A stretch of 64,000 bases of DNA from Streptomyces smaragdinus (lineage in GTDB: Bacteria; Actinomycetota; Actinomycetes; Streptomycetales; Streptomycetaceae): contig NZ_WEGJ01000001.1 of assembly GCF_009604385.1 (NCBI RefSeq), forward strand, positions 620,001 to 684,000, read 5' to 3'. The notes below the pieces were generated by a model that saw only the letters and a program-made list of their open reading frames with translations, searched no databases and was not told the origin of the DNA. Below are positions 33,624 to 42,261 of this stretch, piece after piece. Both the position numbers and the translations under genes were made by a program. Each line of letters opens with the position of its first letter. Position 1 is the stretch's first letter.

Positions 33624-35228
33624 GTGACGACCATCCCGGCTCCCCGTACGGGCGGCGAGGCGCTGGTCCGCGCCCTCGCCGCGCACGGCGTCGACCTCGT
33701 CTTCGGCATCCCCGGCACCCACAACCTCGAGCTGTACCGCCACTTCCCCGCCCACGGCATCCGCCATGTCGCGCCCCGCCACGAACAGGGCGCCGGCTAC
33801 GCGGCCGACGGCTACGCCCGTACGACCGGCCGCCCCGGGATCGCCGTCACCACGACCGGCCCCGCCCTGCTCAACATCACGGCCGCCGTCGGCCAGGCGT
33901 ACTCCGACAGCGTGCCCCTCCTCGTCGTCTCCCCGGGAATGCCGCTGCGGCATCCCGTCCTCCCGACCGGCCTCCTCCACGAGACCCGCAGCCAGACGGC
34001 CGCCCTCTCCGCGGTGGCCGCCGTCAGCCACCGCGTGTCGTCCGTGGCCGAGGTCGGGGAGGCCGTGGCACGGGCGTTCACCCTCTTCCGCCACGAGCGC
34101 CCCCGCCCGGTGCACCTCGAGATCCCCCTGGACCTGATGGAGTCCCCCGAGCCCACCGGCCCCCCACCCCTGGCTCCCCCCGCGGCACCGCGCCAGGCCG
34201 CCCCCACCGCCCTCCGCAAGGCCGCCGCCGCACTCTCCGCCGCCCGAACCCCAGCCCTCGTCCTCGGCGGCGGCGCCCGACGAGCCGCCGCCGAATGCCT
34301 GACCCTCGCCGAAAAACTCGGCGCCCCCGTCCTCACGACCGCGAACGGCAAGGGCATCGTCCCGGAGGACCACCCCCTCTCCGCCGGCGTCAGCCTCCAC
34401 AGCCCCTCCGTACGCCGCCGCCTCTGCGCGAGGGACACCGTCCTGGCGATCGGCACGGAGCTCGCCGAATCCGACCTCTGGACGACGGAACTCCCCCTCA
34501 CCGGCACCCTGATCCGCATCGACCTCGACCCCGCCCAGACCTACGCCACAATCCCCGCCGCCCACCCCCTCGTCGGCGACGCCCGCACCGTCCTGCGCGC
34601 CCTCCTCCCCCTGCTCGACGGCCCCCCGTCCCCCGACGGCCCGCGGGACGTACGCGACCTGCTCGAGGAACGCAACGCCGAAACCGCCGCCCGCGACGCC
34701 CGCTGGCTCCCGTACCTGCGCACCCTCCGCTCCATCCTCGCCCCCGACGCCGTCATCACCTCCGACCAGGCCCAGTGCTGCTACTACGGCGCCCTCCCCC
34801 ACCTCCCCCTCGGCCCCGCGGGCCGCCTGCTGCACCCCACCGGCTTCGCCACCCTCGGCTACGCGCTGCCCGCCGCCGTGGGCGCCAAGTGCGCCGATCC
34901 CGGCCGGCAGGTGATCGCCCTGTGCGGCGACGGCGGACTGCAGTTCACCGTGCAGGAGCTGGCGACCGCCGCCGCCCTCGGCCACCCGCTGCCCGTCGTG
35001 GTGTTCGACAACGGCGGCTACGCCGAGATCCGCGACGGCATGCGCGCCCGCGGCGACACCCCGTACGCCGTCGACCTGCCGCCCGTCGACCTGCCCGCCC
35101 TGGCCCGCGCCTACGGCGGCCACGGCGTCCGGGCGGACACCCCCGCCGCACTGGGCGACGCCCTGCGCACCGCGCTGACCGTCCCCGGCCCCACCCTGAT
35201 CCACGTCCCCGAGGAGGGCGCCCCATGA
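33624..35228 (+). CDS. Thiamine diphosphate-dependent 2-oxoacid decarboxylase-type enzyme
   Basis: 534 aa with the three ThDP domains. The catalytic Glu lies in HEQGAGYAADGYART, and the cofactor-binding GDGG...N motif in CGDGGLQFTVQEL to VVFDNGGYAEI. It is close to the acetolactate synthase/benzoylformate decarboxylase group and looks most like 5-guanidino-2-oxopentanoate decarboxylases of arginine catabolism; specificity is tentative. The GTG at 33624 follows TGGAGG. Overlaps the dehydrogenase gene by ATGA, implying paired 2-oxoacid/amino-acid chemistry. Confidence 0.88.
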   Translation: MTTIPAPRTGGEALVRALAAHGVDLVFGIPGTHNLELYRHFPAHGIRHVAPRHEQGAGYAADGYARTTGRPGIAVTTTGPALLNITAAVGQAYSDSVPLLVVSPGMPLRHPVLPTGLLHETRSQTAALSAVAAVSHRVSSVAEVGEAVARAFTLFRHERPRPVHLEIPLDLMESPEPTGPPPLAPPAAPRQAAPTALRKAAAALSAARTPALVLGGGARRAAAECLTLAEKLGAPVLTTANGKGIVPEDHPLSAGVSLHSPSVRRRLCARDTVLAIGTELAESDLWTTELPLTGTLIRIDLDPAQTYATIPAAHPLVGDARTVLRALLPLLDGPPSPDGPRDVRDLLEERNAETAARDARWLPYLRTLRSILAPDAVITSDQAQCCYYGALPHLPLGPAGRLLHPTGFATLGYALPAAVGAKCADPGRQVIALCGDGGLQFTVQELATAAALGHPLPVVVFDNGGYAEIRDGMRARGDTPYAVDLPPVDLPALARAYGGHGVRADTPAALGDALRTALTVPGPTLIHVPEEGAP

Positions 35229-36403
35229 CCGCCCCCATGCTCTGCGTCACCTGGACGGACGAGGTCACCGGCCGCCGCGGCCATCTGGTCGTCGACCGGC
35301 TGGTGCGCGGCGTGTCCAGCGGCGGGCTGCGGATGCGCGCGGGCTGCACGCTGGACGAGGTCGCGGGCCTCGCCCGGGGGATGACGATGAAGGAGGCCCT
35401 GCACTACGACCCTTCGGCGCGCTACGTGCCGCTCGGCGGCGCCAAGGGGGGCATCGACTGCGCGCCGTCGGACCCGGACGCGTACGGCGTGCTGGTGCGC
35501 TATCTGCGCGCGATGCGGCCGTACATCGAGCACTTCTGGACGATGGGCGAGGACCTCGGGCTCACCCAGGAGACCGTGGACCGGGCGGTGGCGGAGGCCG
35601 GGATGGTGTCGTCCATCCAGGCCGTGTACCCGCTGCTGGACGACGAGCCCGCGGCCCGGCGGCGGCTCGCGGACGCCTTCGCCGTACGGGTCGGCGGGAT
35701 CGGTCTCGGTGAGCTGGCGGGCGGCTGCGGGGTGGCCGAGGCGGTGCTGGTGGCGCTGGAGCGCGACGGGCGGCCGTACGCGGGCACCCGGGTCGCGCTG
35801 CAGGGGCTGGGGACGATGGGCGGGGCCACGGCGCGGTTCCTGGCGCAGGCGGGGCTGACGGTGGTGGCCGTCGCGGACGTGCGGGGGACGATCGCCAACG
35901 ACGCGGGGCTGGACGTCGAGTCGCTGCTCGCCGCCCGGGACGCGCACGGCGGGGTGGACCGGGCGGCGCTCGGCCCCGGTGACCGGGAGCTGGACGCCGG
36001 GGCGTGGCTGGCGGCGGACGCGGAGGTGCTGGTGCCGGCGGCGGTGTCGTACTGCGTCGACGCGTCCAACGCGCACCGGGTGCGGGCGCGGTGGATCGTG
36101 GAGGCCGCCAATATGCCGGTACGGCCGGAGGCGGAGGTGCTGCTCGCGGCGCGCGGGGTGACCGTACTGCCGGACGTGGTGGTCAACTCGGCGACCAACG
36201 CCTGGTGGTGGTGGACGCTGTTCGGCGACATCGGCGCGGACACCGACGAGGCCTTCGGCCACATCCGCCGCTCGATGCGGGCGCTGGTCGGCGAGGTGCT
36301 GCGCCGGGCGGCGGACGCCGGTACGACACCGCGGGCGGCGGCGCACGCGCTGGTCGAGGAGCGGCTGCGGGTGCTGCGGGCACGGTACGGCACCCACCGC
36401 TGA
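35225..36403 (+). CDS. Glu/Leu/Phe/Val-type amino acid dehydrogenase
   Basis: 392 aa. The catalytic Lys is in PLGGAKGGIDC near 80, and the N-terminal GLRMRAGCTLDEV and C-terminal Rossmann motif LQGLGTMGGATARFL are typical. It interconverts an L-amino acid and its 2-oxoacid with NAD(P)H; the specificity residues cannot be settled by eye. Coupled to the ThDP enzyme, it could supply its 2-oxoacid substrate by oxidative deamination. Confidence 0.9.
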   Translation: MTAPMLCVTWTDEVTGRRGHLVVDRLVRGVSSGGLRMRAGCTLDEVAGLARGMTMKEALHYDPSARYVPLGGAKGGIDCAPSDPDAYGVLVRYLRAMRPYIEHFWTMGEDLGLTQETVDRAVAEAGMVSSIQAVYPLLDDEPAARRRLADAFAVRVGGIGLGELAGGCGVAEAVLVALERDGRPYAGTRVALQGLGTMGGATARFLAQAGLTVVAVADVRGTIANDAGLDVESLLAARDAHGGVDRAALGPGDRELDAGAWLAADAEVLVPAAVSYCVDASNAHRVRARWIVEAANMPVRPEAEVLLAARGVTVLPDVVVNSATNAWWWWTLFGDIGADTDEAFGHIRRSMRALVGEVLRRAADAGTTPRAAAHALVEERLRVLRARYGTHR

Positions 36404-36433
36404 ACGGAGGGTCCGAACACGCCGCCGGACGGA

Positions 36434-36439
36434 TAGGGT
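36434..36439 (+). promoter_or_regulatory. -10 box for a leaderless TetR transcript
   Basis: TAGGGT ends seven bases before the GTG at 36447, so transcription would start at about the initiation codon. No ribosome site is present, which supports a leaderless mRNA. Confidence 0.45.
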
Positions 36440-36446
36440 TCGGGGC

Positions 36447-37037
36447 GTGGCGAGGACCAGACTGGCCGTCGGGGAGCGGCGCGAGGAGCTGCTGCGGGCG
36501 GCGGTCGGACAGATCGGGGAACGCGGCATCGCCGCCCTGCGCATCTCCGACGTGGCGGCCGCCCTGGGCGTCAGCAACGCCCTCGTCCTCTACCACTTCG
36601 CCACCAAGGAGAAGCTGGTCGCCGCGTCCTTCGCCTACGCCGCGGAGGCGGACCTCGCGCAGCTCCACGCCATCGTCGCCCGCCGCGAGCCGGCCCTGAA
36701 GCGGCTGCGCGCCGCGATCCGCTGGTACGCGCCCACCGGCCCGGCGAAGGGCTGGCGGCTGTGGATCGAGGGCTGGGCGGCGTCCCTGCGCGAACCGGCG
36801 CTGCGCGAGGTCGCCCGTGACCTGGACGCCCGCTGGAAGTCCGCGCTGGCGGACGTCATCGCCGAGGGCACCGCGGCGGGCGAGTTCCGCTGCGCCGACC
36901 CGCGGGCGACGGCGTGGCGGCTGACGGCGTTCCTGGACGGTCTGGCGGTCCAGCTGACGAGCTACCCGGGGGCCCTGCGGCCGGCGACGATGCGGGCGTG
37001 GATCGACGAAGCGGTCACCCGCGAACTAGACCTCTAG
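36447..37037 (+). CDS. TetR family regulator (BetI-like)
   Basis: 196 aa. HTH in AALRISDVAAALGVSNALVLYHFATKEKL; the C-terminal domain (GWRLWIEGWAASLREPALREV) resembles BetI/PaaR-type ligand domains. It lies 43 bp after the dehydrogenase gene on the same strand and may control that operon through the 33583-33600 repeat. The 3' end overlaps the convergent SGNH hydrolase gene by 12 bp. Confidence 0.88.
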   Translation: MARTRLAVGERREELLRAAVGQIGERGIAALRISDVAAALGVSNALVLYHFATKEKLVAASFAYAAEADLAQLHAIVARREPALKRLRAAIRWYAPTGPAKGWRLWIEGWAASLREPALREVARDLDARWKSALADVIAEGTAAGEFRCADPRATAWRLTAFLDGLAVQLTSYPGALRPATMRAWIDEAVTRELDL

Positions 37038-37835
37038 GGGTGCCAGGTCCGGCCGCTTCGCCGTCAGTCCGTCGCCCGAGGACTCCCCGCGCAGCCGCCG
37101 CCCTATCCACGGCACCAGATGCTCGCGTGCCCAGTGGATGTCGTCCCGGCGCACCTCCATCGTGCCGCGGGGCGGCAGCGGCGGCCAGGCCTCGTCCGGG
37201 TCGGCGGGCGGGGTGAGGCCGAGGACCTGCGCGGCGCGCAGCGAGACCCGGGTGTGGCCGTCGGGCGAGAGGTGCAGCCGGTCCGCGTCCCAGGCCCGGG
37301 GGTCCTGGACGGAGCGCAGCGACCACAGGTCGAGGACGGGGCACTCGTAGCGGTCCGCGATGGCGCGGACGTGTGCGGTGTACGTGGCGATCTTGCCGCG
37401 CAGATGCTTGAAGACGGGCACCCCGCGGGTGTCGAAGCCGGTGGTCACCAGCACGGTGCCGATCTCGGACGTGAGCTCGGCCACCGCCGCCTCGAACCGC
37501 TCGGCGACGTCGTCGGGGTCGGTGCCGGGGCGGATGATGTCGTTGCCGCCGGCGCAGAAGCTCACCAGGTCGGGGCCGAGTTCGACGGCCCGGGGCACCT
37601 GCTCGGCCACGATCTGGTCGAGGAGCCGGCCGCGGACGGCGAGGTTCGCGTAGCGGAAGCCGCCGCCGCGCGCTCCCCCGGCGAGCAGTGCCGCGAACCG
37701 GTCCGCCCAGCCGACGAGGGACCCGTCCGGTCCGGGGTCGCCGACGCCCTCGGTGAAGCTGTCACCGATCGCCACGTAGGACGTGATCTCGGAGGAAGGG
37801 AAGGAACCCGCGAAAGAAATCGAACCATCTGCCAC
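37026..37835 (-). CDS. SGNH/GDSL hydrolase
   Basis: 269 aa. Block I VAIGDSFTEGVGDPG carries the nucleophilic Ser, block III CAGGNDIIRPGTDPDDV the Asn, and block V WDADRLHLSPDGH the Asp-His pair. No signal peptide, so an intracellular esterase or lipase is expected. Begins with GTG at 37835; the ribosome site is weak. Confidence 0.9.
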   Translation of the reverse strand: MADGSISFAGSFPSSEITSYVAIGDSFTEGVGDPGPDGSLVGWADRFAALLAGGARGGGFRYANLAVRGRLLDQIVAEQVPRAVELGPDLVSFCAGGNDIIRPGTDPDDVAERFEAAVAELTSEIGTVLVTTGFDTRGVPVFKHLRGKIATYTAHVRAIADRYECPVLDLWSLRSVQDPRAWDADRLHLSPDGHTRVSLRAAQVLGLTPPADPDEAWPPLPPRGTMEVRRDDIHWAREHLVPWIGRRLRGESSGDGLTAKRPDLAPLEV

Positions 37836-37941
37836 GTCGGCCCATGATTCCCCCTCGGATGTGACCTACGCGACCGTAGGGAGGGGTTGACGGCGGGTGA
37901 GAAACGCCACGCGCCGCCGGCCCCCGGCCCGGGAATACGCG

Positions 37942-38655
37942 TCAGGTGAGCTCGTAGACGGCGTACACCGTGACCGTGCTCGTCACCTCTCCGGGCGCGA
38001 CGGGCACCGTCTCCCCCGCGCCGGACGGAGGCAGCCGGAACGCGGGCGGGACGAAGGCGCCGTCCTCGCTCACGGACACCAGGCGGCCCACCTCGCCGCC
38101 GGCGAGGACGGCGTACTGCTCGGCCTTGGCCCGCGCGTCCGCGAAGGCCTCGACCCGCGCCCGCGCCTCCAGCGCGTGCCGGTCGGCGACGTCGAAGGAG
38201 ATGCCGTTGATGTGGCCCGCGTTCCCGGTGGCCTCGCTCACCGCGGTGATGACGTCGCCGATCCGGGCGATGTCGCGGACGGTGACGGTGAAGGACTGCC
38301 CGGCCCGGTAGCCGGTCGTCGAGCCGTCAGGGTTGAACGGCGGGTCGACGCGGCCGAGGAACATCCCGTCCGTCCGGACGTCGCCGTCCGCGATCCCCTG
38401 CGCCGCGACGGCGTCGAGGAAGGCCCGCGCGGCGGTGTTCTGCGCGGCCATGGCCGCCGCGACGGTCTCGCCGGTGACCTCCACTCCGGCGTTGAGCACC
38501 GCCGCGTCCGGGGGGCTGGTGGCGCTTCCCTCACCGGTCACGGCGACGGTGACCGGTTCGGGTGCGCGGGGTGCCGCGACGGCGGTGGTGGCCGTCGGGA
38601 GGGCGAGGAGCAGGGCGCCGAGGACAAGGGTGACGATTCGTCTCACAGGGGGCAT
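37942..38655 (-). CDS. Secreted SIMPL-domain (DUF541) protein
   Basis: 237 aa. Signal peptide (RRIVTLVLGALLLALPTATTAVAAP) then one SIMPL domain with VTVAVTGEGSATSPPDAAVLNAGVEV. The family forms oligomeric periplasmic or surface proteins of poorly known role. The ATG at 38655 has GGGA eight bases upstream. Confidence 0.9.
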   Translation of the reverse strand: MPPVRRIVTLVLGALLLALPTATTAVAAPRAPEPVTVAVTGEGSATSPPDAAVLNAGVEVTGETVAAAMAAQNTAARAFLDAVAAQGIADGDVRTDGMFLGRVDPPFNPDGSTTGYRAGQSFTVTVRDIARIGDVITAVSEATGNAGHINGISFDVADRHALEARARVEAFADARAKAEQYAVLAGGEVGRLVSVSEDGAFVPPAFRLPPSGAGETVPVAPGEVTSTVTVYAVYELT

Positions 38656-38821
38656 GGCCGTATCCCAGCATCCGCCGCGCACGGGGCGCGGGCGCCACTC
38701 CCGGGGGATCACCGGTTCAGCGGCGGGGCGCCTGTGGACATCGTCACCGGCCTCGAACTGATTGACCGGGGAACGTATGTCGTATCGTCGACAACGCCCC
38801 GACGGCCCTGAGGAGCAGCAG

Positions 38822-39610
38822 ATGACGCAGACGACCGAGCCCGAGCTGACCGGTGTGCGCAACTTCCGTGACGTGGGCGGTCTGCCCACCGCGGACGGCC
38901 GGCAGACCAGGACCGGGGTCCTCTACCGCAGCGGCCATCTGGCACACGCCACGCCCGAGGACACCGCGTTCCTCGCCTCGCTCGGCCTGCACACGATCTT
39001 CGACTTCCGCAACGCCGCCGACATAGCCCTGGAGGGCCCCGACGTCTCGCTGCCCGGGGTACGGAATCTGAACGTCCCCCTCGACGACCCGGCGGACGGC
39101 AAGGAGTTCTGGCGCCTGGTCCGCCACGGCGACCTGTCCACCCTCAACGAGATGCTCGGCGACGGCAGGGCGGCCGCGCGGATGGAGGCCACGTACCGCG
39201 GGCTGGTCGCGACGCGGACCGCGGACCAGTCCCGCGTCCTGCGCACCCTGGCGAACGACGCGGTCCCCTCGCTGATGCACTGCGCCGCCGGCAAGGACCG
39301 GGCCGGGATGACGATAGCCGTCACGCTTCTCGCGCTCGGGGTGGAGCGGGAGGCGATAGAGGCGGACTATCTCGAGTCCAACGCCAAGCACCGCCGCTAC
39401 CGGATGCACCGCGCCAAGGACGCGGCGGAGGGCATGTCGCCGGAGGTCGTGGCGCTGCTGAGCCCGCTGTTCGAGGCGCGCACGGCATATCTGGCGGCGG
39501 CGTTCGACCAGATGGAGCTGACCTGGGGCTCCCCGGAGAACTACCTCACCGAGGGCCTGGGCCTCGACGAGCCGACGCGAACCCGGCTGCGCGAAAAGCT
39601 GCTGGTCTAG
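38822..39610 (+). CDS. Tyrosine-type protein phosphatase
   Basis: 262 aa. The P-loop HCAAGKDRAG (CX5R) at about residue 155 and N-terminal GVRNFRDVGGLPTADG mark the Y_phosphatase3/PtpB-like family, which dephosphorylates Tyr, Ser/Thr or phosphoinositides. The ATG at 38822 follows TGAGGAG; an upstream in-frame ATG at 38777 is less likely. The 3' end overlaps the serpin-like gene by four bases. Confidence 0.92.
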   Translation: MTQTTEPELTGVRNFRDVGGLPTADGRQTRTGVLYRSGHLAHATPEDTAFLASLGLHTIFDFRNAADIALEGPDVSLPGVRNLNVPLDDPADGKEFWRLVRHGDLSTLNEMLGDGRAAARMEATYRGLVATRTADQSRVLRTLANDAVPSLMHCAAGKDRAGMTIAVTLLALGVEREAIEADYLESNAKHRRYRMHRAKDAAEGMSPEVVALLSPLFEARTAYLAAAFDQMELTWGSPENYLTEGLGLDEPTRTRLREKLLV

Positions 39611-40830
39611 TCCTCCCACCCGGCGAGCTCGGCGGCCACGTCGTACTCGTCGGGCGTCTCGACCCAGCCGGCCGCGAGAATCAGCTTCGACCGGCGGTGC
39701 ACGGCGAGGAAGCCGAAGGGGCGCAGGAAGCGGACATCGACGTGCTTCACGATGTACGGCTGCCGCGGCTCGGCGGGCACCCCGCCGGCGACCATCGCGA
39801 CAGCCGTGACCGCCCCCGCGCGAAAGCCCAGCGGGCCGAACGTGGCGGAGGCGTGCTGCGCCGCCGCGCCGACCGCGAGGGGGCGTGAGCTGATGCCGGG
39901 GAAGTGGCCGTGCCCGGTGTCCGCGGCGGCGGACAGCCCGAACACCTCGGGCAGCCCCACCAGATCGTGCGACGCGTCGACGCCGAACTGCACGGTCTCG
40001 AGCAGGAGCCGGTCCTCCCGCCGCTCGCTGCGCACATGGCTGACCTCCACCCCCGGCCCGGCCTCCCCCAGCGGCAGCGCGCCGCCGGGCGTACGCGGCC
40101 ACCGCCCGGCGATCGCCTCCGCGCCGGCGGCCAGCACCTCTCCGGGCGGTGAGCCCTCGGGGCCCAGCACCAGATGGACGTCGGTCCCGTTGTCCCCGAC
40201 GACCTCGACCATGGTGTGCGGGCCGCCGGACGTGCGGATCACCCGCAGGCGGTCGAGGACCGACGTGACGCGGTGGAGCAGGTGGAGGTCCCGCCCGGCC
40301 CACGGCCCCTCCTCCGTGCCGCCCCAGGCCTCCTGGAACGGCCGCAGCCAGGTCGTGCGCAGCAGCAGGGCGGAGGCCAGGACGAGTTCGGTGTCGTCGG
40401 TCACCGGTACGGGCATCGCGGGTATCAGCCCGTCGGTACGCGCCGCCGCCCACGCGTCGAGGGCGTCCTGGTCGGCGGCCGGGTCCCCGCTGAGCGCGCC
40501 GCGTACCCCGGCCGGGAGTCCCGCCTCCCACTCCGGGCGCAGCCGCAGCAGGTCCTCGCGGATCCACAGCCCGAGCGCCGAGTCCACGCCCGCGGCGTCG
40601 GCGAGGGTGTCGAGCACGTCCCAGGAACGCCGGGCGGCCTCATGGGCGGGCACGCCGAGCGCGCCCTCCAGTTCGGTCCGGGCGGGGCCGTCGGCGGCGC
40701 CGGCCAGCAGGCCGATCAGCGGCCAGGCGCCGGGAGCGGCGAACACGCTGCCGCTCCCGGGCTCCCAGCCGGTACGCGCCCAGCGGGCGGTCATCGCGTT
40801 GACGGCACGGACGGTCGTCGTCGAGATCAT
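39607..40830 (-). CDS. Serpin-like protease inhibitor
   Basis: 407 aa, close to full serpin length. The opening NAMTARWA...VFAAPGAWPLIGLLAGAADGPARTELEGALGV follows the serpin helix A-D region; the C-terminus RPFGFLAVHRRSKLILAAGWVETPDEYD matches the serpin RPFLF...GRVxxP ending. The presumed reactive loop region (AVTAVAMVAGGVPAEPRQP) is less Ala/Thr-rich at the hinge than in classical inhibitors, so inhibition is uncertain. No signal peptide, unusual if its targets are secreted proteases. Confidence 0.75.
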   Translation of the reverse strand: MISTTTVRAVNAMTARWARTGWEPGSGSVFAAPGAWPLIGLLAGAADGPARTELEGALGVPAHEAARRSWDVLDTLADAAGVDSALGLWIREDLLRLRPEWEAGLPAGVRGALSGDPAADQDALDAWAAARTDGLIPAMPVPVTDDTELVLASALLLRTTWLRPFQEAWGGTEEGPWAGRDLHLLHRVTSVLDRLRVIRTSGGPHTMVEVVGDNGTDVHLVLGPEGSPPGEVLAAGAEAIAGRWPRTPGGALPLGEAGPGVEVSHVRSERREDRLLLETVQFGVDASHDLVGLPEVFGLSAAADTGHGHFPGISSRPLAVGAAAQHASATFGPLGFRAGAVTAVAMVAGGVPAEPRQPYIVKHVDVRFLRPFGFLAVHRRSKLILAAGWVETPDEYDVAAELAGWED

Positions 40831-40881
40831 CCGCGCAGCCTAGACACCACGAGCCGTCCGGGGCCACGGTTTTGTACCACC

Positions 40882-42261
40882 TCAGCGGTTGGCCACCGCC
40901 TGTTTCACCAGGGTCTTGCCGAAGTCCCAGATCAGCCCGCCGCCCGCGTGCGCGTCGTCCATCACCTGGGTGAAGGCCTCGACGAACCGGTCCGCGTCGG
41001 CCTCCGTCACCACCAGCGGCGGGATCAGCTTGATGACCTCCAGATGGTCCCCGGAGACCTGCGTCAGGATCCTGTGCCGCTGCAGCAGCGGGACAACGAC
41101 CATCTGCGCGAACAGCCCCTTGCGGGCCGCCTGCAGCATCGTCCAGCGGCTGCGCAGCTTCAGGGACTTCGGCCGGCCGAACTCGATGCCGATCATCAGC
41201 CCCCGGCCGCGTACCTCGTACAGCAGCTCGTACGTGTCGACCAGCGCCGCGAGCCGGCCGCGCAGCAGGTCCCCGACGTGGCGGGCGTTGGCGACGATCT
41301 CCTCGTCCTCCATCACCGCCAGCGTGGCCAGGCCAGCGGCCATCGCGGAGGCGTTGCCCGCGAAGCTCGCCGAGTGGACGAGGACCCGGTCCATCGAGGA
41401 GTAGACCTTCTTGAACACCGCGTCGCGGCCCAGCGTCGCCCCGACCGGCACATAGCCGCCCGACAGCGCCTTGGCCACACACACCAGGTCCGGCTCCACA
41501 CCGTCCTCGTGCTGGTACGCGTAGAAGTCCCCGGTGCGGCCGAGTCCCGTCTGCACCTCGTCGGCGACGAGCAGCGCCTTGTGCTTGTGCAGCAGCTCCT
41601 GCGCCGCCCGCAGATACCCGGGCGGCGCCGCGTGCACGCCCTTGCCCTGGATCGGCTCGACGATGAGCGCCGCCACGTCACCCTTGCGCAGCTCCCGCTC
41701 CAGCGCGTCGAGGTCACCCAGCGGCACCGCGGTGTCCGGCAGCAGCGGTGCGAAGCCGTCGCGGAAGGACGCCTCGCCGTTGACGGACAGCGAGCCCGTC
41801 GTCAGCCCGTGGAACGCGTGGTCGCAGTACAGCACCCGCGTCCGCCCGGTGTAGTACCGGGCGAACTTCAGCGCCGTCTCCACGGCCTCGGTGCCGGAGT
41901 TGCTGAAGAACACCCGGTCCAGATGCGGGGTGTACGTCAGGAGCTTCTCGGCGAGGAGCCCGGGCAGGGGCTGGCAGTCGAACCGGGTCAGGTCCGCCAG
42001 CCCCGCGTCCAGCACGTCGTGCAGCGCCTTGCGGACCACGGGGTGATGGCGGCCGATGCCCATCACCCCGAAGCCGGCGAGCATGTCGAGGTAGTCGTTG
42101 CCCTCCTCGTCGAAGAAGTGCGCGCCCTCGGCCCGGACGTACGTCTTGTCGAAGCCGATGGTGTGCAGCATCCGCGGCAGCTGGTGGTTGACGTGGCGGC
42201 CGTGGAGTTCGTAACGCTCCCCGCCCCGCTCGTCCAGCAGCTTCCCGAGGTCGAACGTCAT
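40882..42261 (-). CDS. Class III aminotransferase of hopanoid biosynthesis
   Basis: 459 aa. The PLP Lys lies in [15 protein letters not shown], with GxEAVExALKFAR-type phosphate binding in [16 protein letters not shown] and VEPIQGKG. It is the last gene of the hopanoid operon, overlapping dxs by ATGA. In Streptomyces the equivalent enzyme is thought to aminate the ribosyl-derived side chain to aminobacteriohopanetriol. Confidence 0.9.
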   Translation of the reverse strand: MTFDLGKLLDERGGERYELHGRHVNHQLPRMLHTIGFDKTYVRAEGAHFFDEEGNDYLDMLAGFGVMGIGRHHPVVRKALHDVLDAGLADLTRFDCQPLPGLLAEKLLTYTPHLDRVFFSNSGTEAVETALKFARYYTGRTRVLYCDHAFHGLTTGSLSVNGEASFRDGFAPLLPDTAVPLGDLDALERELRKGDVAALIVEPIQGKGVHAAPPGYLRAAQELLHKHKALLVADEVQTGLGRTGDFYAYQHEDGVEPDLVCVAKALSGGYVPVGATLGRDAVFKKVYSSMDRVLVHSASFAGNASAMAAGLATLAVMEDEEIVANARHVGDLLRGRLAALVDTYELLYEVRGRGLMIGIEFGRPKSLKLRSRWTMLQAARKGLFAQMVVVPLLQRHRILTQVSGDHLEVIKLIPPLVVTEADADRFVEAFTQVMDDAHAGGGLIWDFGKTLVKQAVANR

